Assembly (NCBI GenBank): GCA_029204225.1
Contig: CM055103.1
Location: 51,923,145-51,987,144 of the forward strand
Direction of reading: 5' to 3'
Source of the DNA: Diphasiastrum complanatum
Lineage: Eukaryota > Streptophyta > Lycopodiopsida > Lycopodiales > Lycopodiaceae
Length of the DNA stretch: 64,000 bases
Part shown: positions 1 to 11,031 of the stretch, piece by piece
Numbering within the stretch: the first letter of the stretch is position 1
How the letters are laid out: each line of letters begins with the position of its first letter
Made by a program: the position numbers and the translations under genes
Notes under the pieces: generated by a model
What the model was told of the DNA's origin: nothing
The model's database searches: none
Seen by the model: only the letters and a program-made list of their open reading frames with translations

Positions 1-1107
1 TCATCCAATAAATGTATATGAGCTCACTGGGATGTAGTCAATAACTTAGGATATTTCTCCTTCAAGAAATATTCCATATCAAATATCTTCTATATTCTAT
101 GCACAGTTCTCATAAATGAATCCAAATGACTCATTAATCATGTGACTTATAAGCAATATAGATCAAAATAAACAGTTTCGGTGAATTCTCTTCACACTGC
201 TTATTTATTCAATTAACTTCTAATTAAGAGTAATCCAATTACTCAAGTCAATTGTAAATGATTCAAAAATTTTAAATGTCTAGGTGCAGATCTCAATTAT
301 ACATGTATAACACCACATTTAGATCTTCTTCCAAACCATAAATAGCTTAATGAATTACCCTTTCCACAATAAGAGACATTAACCTGCAAGTAACTGTTCC
401 ACACATTACTTGTTCATATGTCTATGTACTCTGACTAGTTTAAGTATACGATATAAACTCAATACATATGAAACACATAGTAGATCCACAAGATTAATCC
501 CAAAACTCCTCTAGTTCCAGATTACTCAAAATAATCACTTAGAGAGTTTGTCTATTTCAAACTGGATAGTTCTACCATTGCACACATACAAGATCATTTT
601 TTCAAAGTCAATGCAACTGGCTAATTCCACGAAAGATTTATCCCTATCTTTTCTCCCCCCCTTTTAAAAAAGAAATTCCATAATTTTGATTTAAAAGTTC
701 CCAGGAGAAAACGTATAAGATATCAAAAATTCGAAAAAGTCAGTAATGAGTATCAATACTATTACAAATAGGACTTTTTCCTCAGAATCACATAATATCT
801 TATCCCAGATGATAGAAATATTATCTCTCTATAATCAACTATCAAATAGAGACTAATATTAGGGTTCAGGAAATCTAAGTTCCGAGCCATACTCAAAAAT
901 ATTATATGGAAGTACAATTTAATATAATTATAACAGTCCTTCAGAATAGTGTTCTACAGGAATTATATGATTCTCATTTATTAAGAAATTTCTAAAGAGT
1001 AGAGGTCTAATAAAATAGAGAAATAGATTTAAGGGCTTCTATATTTTGTAATTAATGAGATACCATTTAGGGATCGATCTATATCTGTTGACATTGTCAC
1101 ATTTTTG
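1..1107. other. AT-rich intergenic stretch, no gene seen
   Basis: No open frame with recognisable protein similarity, no LTR ends, and no repeat shared with the rest of the window. The stretch ends where similarity to 39,758 onwards begins (common sequence CGACACTGTCGCCTG), so it is the left flank of the segmental duplication. Confidence 0.5.
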
Positions 1108-1600
1108 CGACACTGTCGCCTGTGGCAGTTTTGGTTCATTTCTATTGAGTGACAGTTCTAGTTCATTTATGCAGACAAACTGTTTACGGCCATTCTCCAC
1201 CGCTTATTAGCAATCACTGACAAGGAACCGGATGAATGCCAGCGAAAACCAACCAAGTGGCAATCGCATTTGATGACCTAATTGCTTAGTATTATATAGA
1301 TGTTCATATTCATACATCTGATCATCGAAGTCAAGAAGTTCTCAAGTTTAGCAAGTATTGTAGTTAGCTCTCTATCAAGCTTTCAAGCTTGAACTCTCTT
1401 GAGCATTATAGCTCAGTCTTTTAGAGTTTTATTTTAGAGTTTCTATTGCGCTACTACTTATCACTAGAGCAGCTTATTATCAATCTTATTCTCAGTTACT
1501 CAGAGACAACTTATAGTGTGCGGTCTCTATCCGCTATTGTCTTGCACTCATTAGCATCTCATTTTGTTTTTCAAAATCAATACTATCTTCTTATTGAGTT
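1108..1600 (+). repeat. LTR-like fragment (copy A)
   Basis: This AT-rich non-coding block is shared with 39,758-40,250. It has a TATA-like element near 1,290 (TATTATATAG) followed by pyrimidine-rich sequence with TCAAGCTTTCAAG, the composition and order usual for the promoter/R/U5 part of plant LTRs. No PBS, polypurine tract or coding part is attached, so it would be a truncated or solo LTR. It lies directly beside the histone-H3 fragment. The LTR reading is an inference from texture, not from paired repeats. Confidence 0.35.
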
Positions 1601-1601
1601 C

Positions 1602-1660
1602 AGTATATGTCAAAATGCATGCATCTCAGTATATGTCAAAATGCATGCATCTCTGAAGTC
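1602..1660 (+). repeat. 24-bp direct repeat, two units
   Basis: The unit AGTATATGTCAAAATGCATG plus CATCTC occurs twice in tandem. Copy B (about 40,250-40,305) has two diverged units at the same place, so the duplication predates the segmental duplication. Confidence 0.6.
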
Positions 1661-1763
1661 ATCTGATATCTCTAAGCTAAGGTCTCCTAGGATGACTTGC
1701 AGCCTTTTTTGTAGGAGGACGATGAGGAGGGGCACATGTTGACAGTCGTGTTGTACGAGCCAT
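1648..1763 (-). pseudogene. Histone H3 N-terminal fragment (copy A of the H3-ULP gene)
   Basis: Reading leftwards from the ATG at 1,763, the protein starts MART, then continues TRLST...TKKAAS and, after a stop, LRDIR and LQR. Beside copy B (MARTK-stop-TA-stop-LST) the copy A sequence lacks nine bases encoding K, Q and T, and the joint consensus is MARTKQTARLST. That is the canonical H3 tail except that Lys9 is Leu. The LRDIR-x-LQR stretch matches the H3 segment just before the alphaN helix. The reading then stops at the LTR-like block, so the histone fold and the protease part are missing. The gene points away from gene 2 at 2,519, as in the full element at 31.7 kb. Confidence 0.7.
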
Positions 1764-2009
1764 AGGAGGAGCCCGTATCGCTATGATGCGCCAGATGGGA
1801 GAAGGTGATGAAGGAAACTGAAAATGACGCATGGTGACGATATGAGACCAGCGGCGTATCGCACAGAAAGGATACATATAACAGATTGCACTGTAGTGGG
1901 TCAGTGGCAGCGATATTTAGCTGTCTAGTGCTGGAGCTAAAGGGCGAGAGAGTGCACGAGAGACAACAACTAAAAATGAGACGAAAACCTACTTATATAG
2001 TGCTCAGAC

Positions 2010-2260
2010 GAGATAATCATGTTTGCATGTGTGATGTGACATGTGGTCTCTTTCTCACGTGCAATGACGCATGGCAAATTCTCAATCTTACATGTGTCAC
2101 ATTGTGAAAGGGCCGTACTCTTGCCCGTTGTCTCGCACATGCAAGGAGACATGTTGCACTCCTAACCGTACACATGTTGGCTAATAAGGGCCATTTTTTT
2201 TGCACATGAGGCCATCTGGACCATAGATTTTCAAGACATGTGTGCGGCCCAAATCCTCTC
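2010..2260. promoter_or_regulatory. Array of CACATG/CACGTG motifs between divergent H3 and gene 2 (copy A)
   Basis: At least seven CACATG, ACATGT or CACGTG hexamers lie here, between the H3 start and the gene 2 TATA box. Copy B (40,680-40,920) has CACGTG at some sites where copy A has CATGTG, as expected if cytosines of an original G-box array decayed by C-to-T change. The equivalent array of the fuller element is at 31,100-31,480. Confidence 0.5.
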
Positions 2261-2268
2261 AATGAAAG

Positions 2269-2277
2269 TATATATAA
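2269..2277 (+). promoter_or_regulatory. TATA box of gene 2 (copy A)
   Basis: TATATATAA lies 250 bases before the gene 2 ATG at 2,519. The same box is at 40,936-40,944 in copy B. Confidence 0.5.
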
Positions 2278-2518
2278 GAGTACCTTTCTCTGAAACCATT
2301 TTCGTAAAATTGAGACAATCAAATCTTCTAAGACTTTCTCCAAGTCATCTGAATATTGCCACCACCATGCAACTGGAATCATTACTATCTGCCATCCAGA
2401 TGCGTGTCATCCAAGTGTGTCATGCCGATATCCATAGTCATATCGCCATCACGCACCAATAACCTTGTCCATCACTTTCTCTCTCTCATCGACACGTGGT
2501 ATCGATATCCCACTCGAT

Positions 2519-2923
2519 ATGGCTTCTTCGTCTACCAGCTCCACTCATGATAGAGCGCTGCATTCCTTCCTTGTTGATGCTCGGGTTAGGAATAGACAGG
2601 CTCATTTTGCCTCCTACTTTGATATGAAGTTTGACATAGAGAGGTTTGTCATTGAGCATAGAGAAATTTTCCCTAAACTTTATACAAATTTTGATGAGTG
2701 TCTACAGCAAAATTCTCTTCTGATGGATGACCTATGATTTGTGCATTTCATTGATTTGACTCATGCTCAGCCCTGTGCCAAGCAAAGGCATGATCGTAAT
2801 TTCACCAAACATATCAATCTGTTCAAACGAGTCATATTTTGTGAGGAACACAATCATGTTTGTTCGTTTATTCAGGAGGGCATGGTCTTTGTCTTCTATA
2901 TATTAAACAAAATAAAACGATGA
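2519..2923 (+). pseudogene. Gene 2 of the unusual DNA element, 5' part (copy A)
   Basis: The reading starts MASSSTSSTHDRALHSF at 2,519 and continues through FDMKFDIERFVIEH, a stop at 2,735, then FVHFIDLTHAQP and VIFCEEHNHVC, and is cut off after GMVFVFY. The same protein runs on at 41,187-42,540 (copy B) and is related to the minus-strand gene at 30,906-29,369. The family is not known to me: no signal peptide, membrane segment or catalytic motif is visible in this part. It is convergent with the transposase fragment at 3,450-2,940, the arrangement seen in all copies. The in-frame stop and the missing 3' half make it a pseudogene. Confidence 0.6.
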
Positions 2924-2939
2924 AAAAAAAGTCTTGAAT

Positions 2940-3450
2940 CATTTTTCTACATTGGCCTCCCTTTAGTGAGAGCTCATCAATGTCCTTCAACATCCTTTTT
3001 CACTTATTTCTTTTTAATTTCTTATCTAGTATGCGAGTTTCTTCTTTTAACTGATCATTTGATATACGTAATGTTTGAATAACTTACTGTTGCTGATCAT
3101 TACTTTCATTTAATTTTAGCATAATATTATGCAAACATGCATGATCTTCATTTGTTTGTAATAATGAGTTCTCTTTTTCTCCATAGTCAGCAAGCAAACC
3201 ATTCAACATACATTCTAAGCTTAAGATTTTCTGAACCAAGTTTGCAACACTATAAGTCCTCAGTCTTTCATAGTAACCAAGTAAACTTTATTTTCCTTCA
3301 ACAAAGACGTTATAGTTGTGTGATGGATTGAAATTGTGAATATTGCATCGAGCTATGATCCAATGGATACAAACTTCGGTCAACCCACAGTTCATTTTTG
3401 GCTGATTCTATGATGAGCGATAATTTCAAGTGGAGAAACTGTGGATCCTT
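2940..3450 (-). pseudogene. Transposase N-terminal fragment of the unusual DNA element (copy A)
   Basis: On the minus strand, across frameshifts, this encodes the N-terminal part also seen at 21,545-21,940 and 27,085-27,462: an LW-x-DGSLYP-like segment, then LGYCERLR, then a coiled coil with LRISNDQLKEETRILDKKLK and KRMLKDIDELSL. Copy B repeats it at 43,180-42,600. Everything after the coiled coil, including the predicted catalytic core, is absent. It is convergent with gene 2. Confidence 0.55.
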
Positions 3451-3747
3451 TCACTATTTCTCTTTTAGATAGCGGAGCGTTCTCGGCAGGGAGAACAATA
3501 TGTAGATGAAACTTAGACATCTCTACAAATATCAACTAACAAATAAAAAAATATTCAGATACTCTTCTTCTTCCATGGTGTTTTTTCTCTCACCAGTTAA
3601 AATAAGGGTACACAATCTCATTTCAAATTTAAAAAGTTAGTTAATGAGCATTGTAGGTTCTTGAAGTCGCAGTTGCATGAATCATAATAGTCTCATATTA
3701 ACTACACATTATTGGTAAGGTAAAGCTAAACTGGACCTGAACGGTCC

Positions 3748-5043
3748 ATGGTTTATGTCGCGAAGATCCTTGATCATAGCGATCCTTCTATTTCTCGTCT
3801 TTGGGATAATAAGAATGATGAGCGTGTTGTTGGGGAGGTTCCTCAGGGAAAAGGAGCGATCATGAAAATGAGTGAGTCCTTCAGGGAGATGGTAAATAAG
3901 TTTAGCATTCTTAATAGTGAAGAAATACAAAAGTGGATTTCGAAATATGAAGAGGCCAATGCTTGTAGACAAACCGCTCGAGCCACTTTCAGGAGAGGGC
4001 ATAAAAGACAATCATACCGACCTGACCTCGCCCTTCTACCCAAGGACATGACACTTGATTGGCTACACAATGCCCTTAGAAAAGCCTCGACAAACAACTA
4101 GGAAATAACAGAGAGAGAGTAGGAATTTGCAAGGGGGTACAATTTTCATGTAAGCTATGTACATCATTCACAATTTAAGCTATTTGTACATGTAATTTTC
4201 TACATGTTTGTTATATCCCTAAGACAGTTTGTTTTTTCTTGTTCGGTATAAAAAGTACAATGCAATGTGGACACATGGATGACACTTTCGTACTGCGCAT
4301 TGACAATATTAGAAACACCTATGATTGTGGAGTCATGGCAAATTTTATCCAAGAGAGTCGAGCAAGCATGACTGACATCAATTTACTCTCTTCTCAGCTT
4401 AATTATTGTCGGACAATCAATGACATTCTCGAAGTTGGATTTATGCAATTCTACTTTTTCATATTTGATGTCAAATGGTTCAAAGTTATTTGCAATGCTC
4501 CGAATGCAAATGAGAGTGGCTATTTTGCCATTGATTCCACCAAGCTTTGGACAGCGGATCAAAGTTATACTTTTTTTTTTCTCAACAATGTGAGCAGATA
4601 CATTTCTTTTATGTCTTCAAGATGTCTATGTTGTTCTGTTATCAATCAATTGATTTTCAGTATACTGCAAAATTGTGTGTATACCCAAGCAATTGTAACA
4701 TAGCTATAGATACTAATTACGAGTCCATGTTTATGATAACATCGATTAATTATAGGTTTGGTCTTTCGCCCCGACTGTTCAGATCCCAGATGCTGGTACG
4801 TGATTCGAATCACTCCTCGAAGTCAAAGAATTTTTGGAGATAGAGATGTTGTGGACCACATGGTGCTTCAAACTAAGGCGCCTGAACAAGATCGTGATGA
4901 TGGACTCGATGACACATTTTCGGAGGATCATGTGCAAGTTTCACAATCTAATGATGATATTGAGCGTGATGCATCATTATCAGATGGATTGACGACACAC
5001 GACACACCTTTTCAATCTCCCACCACCATCCCCATTAGCTTGT
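3748..5043 (+). mobile_element. CACTA (En/Spm) TNP2 3' fragment (copy A)
   Basis: Two coding pieces belong to the C-terminal half of TNP2. The first (3,748-4,101) reads MVYVAKILDHSDPSISRLWD and ends DWLHNALRKAS. After about 140 non-coding bases, probably an old intron, the second (from about 4,260) has NTYDCGVMANFIQESRAS and EVGFMQFYFFIFDVKWF, matching the DUF4216 region, and then WYVIRITPRSQRIFGD and an acidic tail ending at 5,043. Related minus-strand pieces occur at 25,990-26,560 and 17,945-18,811. Frame changes and the lack of the TNP2 N-terminal half show it is dead. No CACTA-type termini were found. Confidence 0.75.
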
Positions 5044-5413
5044 GAAGATAAACTTACTAGCAACAAAGCTATAGGATATATTTGGGTAGAATTTTGGTTT
5101 GGCAAATTTGTCTCATGATGATGTGGCAAATGATAACGAGGAACCACCAAATGAATAAGTGAGACATTACGATGTATTTCAACTTATTGTAATATTAACC
5201 AGATTGCTCACATATGCAGTTGTAATTTATTATTTGATTAGTTGACATCAAACAAGAAGTTGATGGTTGTGAGTAGTCAAATTGTGGTCATGATATTTTT
5301 GTCAGACATGAATTTTTTTATTCACTTGTGGATATGGCAATTATTGTTGATAGAAAATGGAATTCAATATGCTGATAGACAACAATTTCTAAAAGTTAGA
5401 TCCGTTTATGTTC

Positions 5414-5745
5414 TATAACATACCGTGGTTTATACCAAGGTTTTGCATCAGTCACGGTATTACCCTTGGTGAGCAGAGTATCTCGAATACCTCTTGGCCT
5501 GCTTGACCCTCTCTATAACCCTTTGTACAACCCTCTCTATAACCCTTATTATAACTCTCTCTATAACCCTTGTGTCTCTGCCAGAGAGGCTAAGTCAATC
5601 AATAAATACACATGTACCATTGCATAGTTTCCAATCGAATGTACTTCAGTTGTCTGAAGGTTCTAATAACTAGTCTCATGTCTTCTTTCAATATTGTATG
5701 CTTTCTAAGTGCTGCTCTTAAATTCTGTATCTACTAAGTACTTCA
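5414..5745 (+). repeat. Copia LTR (copy A)
   Basis: A 332-base block between TATAACATACC and ACTTCA matches 45,771-46,103 of copy B, where the start is the expected TG. It is followed directly by a primer-binding site, so it is the 5' LTR of the gag-pol at 6,150. No matching 3' LTR remains in this copy. Confidence 0.7.
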
Positions 5746-5758
5746 TGGTATTAGAGCC
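5746..5758 (+). promoter_or_regulatory. Copia primer-binding site (copy A)
   Basis: TGGTATTAGAGCC directly follows the LTR. Copy B retains TGGTATCAGAGCC at 46,104, complementary to the 3' end of initiator Met-tRNA; copy A differs by one C-to-T change. Confidence 0.75.
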
Positions 5759-6149
5759 ATTTAATGTGGTACGAAACATGTTTTCAGAAAAAGGAAGACA
5801 GAGTGTTTGAAGGAGATAGTAACTTGTTTCTCCACGACTCCTAGTTTCTTGGTTTTTTCTCATAGTACTGTCTGTTTCTTCTAGTGCAATCGAATGATTT
5901 GGAACCTTGATTCTGGATTTTGACTCTGCATATCTGACGTTTATTTCCTAATAGAGTTAGAATATAGCAGGTAGTTATTGATGAAGGGTACTATCTCCTT
6001 GGGAGCATATCGTGATGAATTTGTTACCTTCACATTTGTAAAGAACAGAAAGAAATCTAGTTTCTTTACTATTTTTCATATCTATTTACATCTGTGACTT
6101 GGTCGTTTCCATGGTTCTTGCTCGTAATAAATCATTTCTTATCTGAAGT

Positions 6150-7735
6150 ATGGAACCTAGATTGATAGAAAAATTTGAAGGGGATAATTTTGGGTCATGG
6201 AAACTAAAAAATAAAGATGTTGTTGATAGAAAAGGATTTATGGGAAGAGTAGAGACCTGTAGAACTACAAGTATATGAAAGAAGAGATGCAAAGGCATTA
6301 GCTACCATCATTCTTAATCTGAAAGATTCACAACTAAGCCATGCTAGTAATTGTAGCACTGCCAAGGATGCATGAGATGTTTTGGTAACTACATATGAGA
6401 CCAAAAACCTTGCTCATCAAGCATAACTGAGGCAACGATCCTTTACGTTCAAAATGAATGAATCACTACCTTTGATTGAGAATATCAGCAGTATGAGGAT
6501 GATTGCAGATTAGTTAGCATCAATTGGCTTTGCAATGTCAGATGTGGAGTTCATGTCTAGTTTACTTACTAGTCTCCCATCATCATATATAAATCCTGAG
6601 CATTTCTCTTGGTAGTCAAATTGGAAGACTAACGATGAGTGAAATGATTGGATAACTATTACAGGAGGAGATCCAACAGAAAAGTGAAAGACCTACGGGA
6701 GGAGAGGTGCATATCAGCAAAACAGAAACAACAGAAGTATTACAATGCTTAGCACATCAGGCCAAATTCAAAGGAAAGTTCAGAGGGTCATGTCATAATT
6801 GTGGAAAGTATGGACACATGGCCAAGTTTTATAGAAAAAAACAATATGATCTGAAGAAACAAGAAAGTAATATAGCTGACCAAGATGAACAATTATTGGT
6901 AGCAGCATTTACAGCAAATGGATCACCAGACTAGTTCATAGATTCTGGCACTAGCCAACATAAGACTTATCAAAAGGAGATTCTGATAAACTATCAGAAG
7001 CTCAATACGGAAATCAATGTCTTACTTGGAGATGACAGTTTCCATCAAGCAGAAGGCAGAGGAGACATAATCTTCACTGATAATAGAGAAACACGTAGAA
7101 TAAAGAATGTCCTGTATGTACCAAATCTCACAAAAAATCTAATATTTGTTTGACAGGTTGCAGAGCAAGTTTATCTCGTTGAATTCAAATCTAAAGGATG
7201 TGAACTCAAAACAGCTAAACATGTGGTTCTGTAGCAAAAGGCATAAGGAGAGGTTTCTTGTACAAGCTAGTTGGAACACCACAAGTACCAGAAAAGGAGA
7301 CTTAGAGAAATTGCATGGTAGATATCAGCTGGAACCTGATTTGGAATCAAAGTTTGGGACATGTACCCTATTCAAGAATGAAGGTGATGGTGACAAATAA
7401 CTATGTCAAAGGTCTGAGGCTTAATGCAAAAGTTCCAACAGACGTATGTGAAGATTGCACTTATGGAAAGCAACACCGAGCTCCTTTTCCAAGATATAAA
7501 TCTACAACCTCTGAAGTTCTTGAATTGGTACACTCTTACTTATGTGGTCCCATGAGTGAAGCTTCTTTTAAAGGTGCAAGATATTTTTTGACATTCATTG
7601 AAGACAAAGGATGAAACATTTGAATACTTTGTGAAGTTTAAAAAACTAGTGGAAGTACAGGCAAAACACAAATTTAAAAACTCAGGCTAACATGGGTGGG
7701 GAATACATTTCAAATGAAATGAAAGAATACATGAG
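6150..7735 (+). pseudogene. Copia gag-protease-integrase, 5' half (copy A)
   Basis: From the ATG at 6,150 the order is gag (EPRLIEKFEGDNFGSW), a CCHC zinc knuckle (CHNCGKYGHMAKF, last Cys changed to Tyr), an aspartic-protease start (FIDSGTS), the GAG-pre-integrase zinc region (CEDCTYGKQH) and integrase with the first Asp changed (HSYLCGP). The copy is full of stops and frameshifts. It breaks at 7,735, shortly after GGEYISNEMKE, where other sequence begins. The same element in copy B (46,522-48,388) is better preserved. RT and RNase H of the same family resume at 11,032. Confidence 0.8.
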
Positions 7736-8029
7736 AGTCTCCAAAGCAGGAGATGTGAATCAACTTGAGCTAAAAGCACTATGTGCTCAAGAGACAGGCC
7801 TGCGTTTTGATTCAAAAAATCCTACGCAGAGCCTTACTAAATACGATAATTTTTTTCAGCTTGCTTTTCGCAGTGGCCAGGTAATTTGTTTGGCTATGCT
7901 CGTCATGGAATGCTCTGGTCATAATATATGTTATAATCTTTTTAAATTGTTTTTATCAGACTAAAATTTTGAACTCAATTTTAATATTGGTTAAATTCTT
8001 TATCAATTGAATTTTTTTTTTCTTTCAAG
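7736..8029 (+). other. Possible captured exon or unknown insert
   Basis: This segment is absent from copy B and is neither copia nor LTR. It opens with a frame of about 47 codons (KAGDVNQLELKALCAQ, then FRSGQ) ending at CAG/GTAATTTG, a plausible splice donor, followed by T-rich sequence like an intron. I do not recognise the protein. It could be a transduced host exon or part of a degraded element. Confidence 0.3.
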
Positions 8030-8420
8030 TAGACAAGACAATAAGTTCTCCCACGAAGAGCCCAAGCAATACCAATCAATAATCTGAAAAATGAGTGTAC
8101 AAATGCCCCTATAAATACCCTACCAATGAACCCTAAAATAGGAATTCAAAAGTAAAGGGAGGCAAAATGTGGAGGGAAAATAGTGCGCCCTCCTACGGGC
8201 CCCCACTCCACATATAACCATATAATAAGGGACCAAGGCCAGTCAATGTCATAAAAAAGGACCCAGTGCAGGTCATAAGCATATAAAAAGGCTTTGGGGC
8301 CTGTACATGACTAATATAAAATGCGTAACCAGAAATATACATAACCAATAGTAAATGTAAAGAGGCCTGCGAAATATATGAAGAGTAGCCCAGTAGGCCT
8401 GTATCCCGTAGTCCGTAACT
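8030..8420 (-). repeat. 3' LTR of nested gypsy element
   Basis: 391 bases match 10,643-11,031 closely, including GTCCGTAACT at the right edge. In the minus-strand sense this is the downstream LTR; it lacks about 70 bases at its 3' end compared with the 5' LTR. Just to its right on the minus strand the purine-rich CCAGGGAGAG could be the polypurine tract. Confidence 0.8.
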
Positions 8421-8436
8421 CTCCCTGGATATAAAG

Positions 8437-9290
8437 AACATTGCCCCCAATGTAGACAAAATAAGATAAGAACCAGTGCCAGAGAAAAATACTGCATCAA
8501 GATATCCCATCTGAGAAAGGAACATCAAGAGAAGCCGGAGCATCCCGAGAAGCAATGGTAGCTGCAAGTGATCGAGCCTGATCAGCCAGGATAGGGGTAT
8601 GATAAAAAACATCAATGGGATCTCAAGTAGCCTCCTCAATAGGACGACCATCCCACTGGACCAAAAACTAAATCTGCCGATGGCGACGACTATGCAATAA
8701 GCGCACCTGTAAAATAACAGCTGGTAGAAATGGAAAAAGCTCTGGATCTGTAGGAAATGAGGAATCTCGAGGAGCATCATCCTCAATAGCAGCAAGTAAT
8801 AAACTGACATGAAAGATATCACAAGCCCGAATAGCAACAGGTAGCTCAAGATGATATGTAACTGGACTGAGGTGCTCAAGAATCTGAAAAGGCCCATAAT
8901 AGCGTGGCGCAAGCTTCTCAGTAGAAGCAAGACCCTGTACAAAACGATGGCGAGCAAAGCGTAACCGGAGAAAAACAGTATCCCCCTCTACAAACTCAAC
9001 ATGGCATCGATGACGATCAACAATGGTCCTGTACCATTGCTAAAAATGCTGTAAATAAGTAGCAGCTCTGGTAATAATCTCCCGAGCACTCGAAAGATAA
9101 GATGAAATAGTAACAGGTGCATCATCTGGAGGAGCAGGTATACCGGGTAGAACTGGTGAGTATCCATGAGCAAGCAGGAAAGGAAAAACACCTATGCTGG
9201 AACTAACAGGACTGTTATAGCTATACTCAGCCAAACATAGATAAACTGCAAAAGATGTCGCGCTGTCGAATAAGCCACTGAGGATCAATC
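8437..9290 (-). pseudogene. Gypsy integrase C-terminus with chromodomain (nested element)
   Basis: Minus strand: AEYSYNSPVSSSIGVFPFLL starts the conserved end of integrase, then a GPFQILEHLSPVTYHLELP segment, VSLLLAAIEDDAP, and LVQWDGRPIEEAT, which fits the chromodomain core of plant chromoviruses (consensus LVKWxGxxxEEATWE). A stop precedes that core and its Trp is lost to a stop. The upstream integrase catalytic core, RNase H and RT are missing: integrase follows gag directly. The same family occurs on the plus strand at 59,122-61,860. Confidence 0.75.
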
Positions 9291-9809
9291 ATCGCTAGGC
9301 GGAGTGCTGTCATAAACTCTGTCCAACTAGCAAGGCCAGGGTGTGAAGCCATCTGGCGAAACATGTGCCACCAAGTAGCAGCACGGCCCTCCAAATGTAA
9401 AGCAGCCAAATGTATGCGCTCAATGTCAGTCTTAGAACATAAGTAAGTAGGTCTCAAGCTTAGAATACCAATTCTCGAGTTCATTCCCATCGGATGACCC
9501 AGAATACACAAAAAGTTGAACCTTATCCTTAAAGTCTCGTGGCAAAGGACCAGAAGATGAAGGAGTCTCGGATGGTGGAAATGTACGCTGTGGGAGAACA
9601 GGCGGAGATAGTGGAGAAACACTGGATTGTAATGATAGTGTAGCAATCTGGACAGAAAGAGCAGTGAACGTCTCTCGTAACTCCTAGCGTAAATCAGTGC
9701 ATACATCACTCATGGCTTCCCTAAGATGATCTCGGAATTCATGCCGTACTTCGTCAAGGTAAGTGGCAGACGGTATGCGAGGCTCAGAAGATGTAGGGGA
9801 AGTATCCAT
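9227..9809 (-). pseudogene. Gypsy gag (nested element)
   Basis: The likely start is the ATG at 9,809 (MDTSPTSSEPRIPSATY), followed by a Pro/Ser-rich stretch and the retrotransposon gag core: FVYSGSSDGNELENW, then ALHLEGRAATWW and AMIDPQWL. The reading has internal stops and runs straight into integrase sequence at about 9,240, so an internal deletion removed protease to integrase core. The plus-strand relative at 59,571-59,810 has the matching LHLDGRAATWW and AMIDPHWL. Confidence 0.75.
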
Positions 9810-10556
9810 GGTCAAGGAATGCAGGAAGTGAAGAGAGTGTAAGAAAAGCTTAATATCGGAGGGAGCAGACTTTTGTCGTCACCCCAAATACACTTTAGGT
9901 ACGCAAACAACACTAAGAGCAAGAAAGGAAATGACAAATGTCAAGAAAAGGTGTGGAAAGCAAAGAAAAACCAGGAAAGATACCTCTCGATAGAGCTCCA
10001 AGCGTGTGCGAGGAGCTGGCTGGAAAATGTGACCACAAGGAGAATCAAAGTGGGCACTGGACAGCCTCCAATCAATGCTGAAAATATGGCTGGAAATTTG
10101 TGGAAAAGGTGATGAAATAGGGCGATGGACAACCTCCAATCAAAACTGAAATATGGCTAAAACTCTGCTGGAACAATGGCTGAAAAATGTGATGAAGTAG
10201 GGCGCTGGACAACTTCCAATCAATGTTGAAAAGATGGCTGGGAATTCTCTCCCTGAATCAAATGGAGGATTCAAAAAAAAAGAGGGAAAAGGATTTAGAA
10301 CTTGGGCGCCGGAAATAATCTGCCCAAAAAAAAAAAAAAAATTTCCGGCCACCAAATTTAGCGGAAGTACTTCCGCTAACTATCTGCTAAAGCTCCGCCA
10401 AGGAAAATGCTCTGATGGGAGTTGGTCCTCTTCCAAACTGTGCTGAATGTTGCTGAAGCAAAGAGACAAAAGCCCTCAGCAAAGAGAGAAAAAATCAACA
10501 AGGAAAATGGGCACCCAATCAAAAAATCAGATCTGAAATTCAGCAATCAGGAAAGT
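9810..10556 (-). other. Gypsy untranslated leader
   Basis: This is the region between the PBS and gag of the nested gypsy element. It contains a repeated unit of about 60-70 bases (three copies around 10,045, 10,115 and 10,190; each with a GGCGATGGACAACCTCCAATC-like core) and an A-run at 10,325. No protein is evident. Confidence 0.5.
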
Positions 10557-10568
10557 GCTCTGATACCA
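10557..10568 (-). promoter_or_regulatory. Gypsy primer-binding site
   Basis: On the minus strand TGGTATCAGAGC follows the 5' LTR by one base, complementary to initiator Met-tRNA. It fixes the orientation of the nested element. Confidence 0.8.
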
Positions 10569-10569
10569 A

Positions 10570-11031
10570 GTTATGATCAAAATCTCAGGTGTTGAATCAA
10601 TGAACCATAAAAGACAACAATAGACTAAAGCCTTACAAGCAATAGTCAAGACAATAGGTTCTCCCACCAAGAGCCCAAGCAATACCAATCAATAATCTGA
10701 AAAATGAGTGTACAAATGCCTCTATAAATACCCTGCCAATGAACCTTAAAATAGGAATTCAAAAGTAAAGGGAGGCAAAATGTGGAGGGAAAATAGTGCG
10801 CCCTCCTACGGGCCCCCACTCCACATAACCATATAATAAGGGCCCAAGGCCAATCAATGTCATAAAAAAGGACCCAGTGCGGGTCATAAGCATATAAAAA
10901 GGCTTTGGGGCCTGTACATGACTAATATAAAATGCGTAACCAGAAATATACATAACCAACAGTAAATGTAAAGAGGCCTGCGGAATATATGCAGAGTAGC
11001 CTAGTAGGCCTGTATCTTGTAGTCCGTAACT
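10570..11031 (-). repeat. 5' LTR of nested gypsy element
   Basis: About 460 bases between the PBS and the copia sequence that resumes at 11,032. It matches the 3' LTR at 8,030-8,420 with few differences. Confidence 0.75.

Noticed and set aside
8193-8957. Long hydrophobic minus-strand frame that might be a membrane protein
   Set aside because: It is an out-of-frame reading of integrase/chromodomain and LTR sequence; the proper frame gives known gypsy motifs. The same applies to 61,257-61,832.
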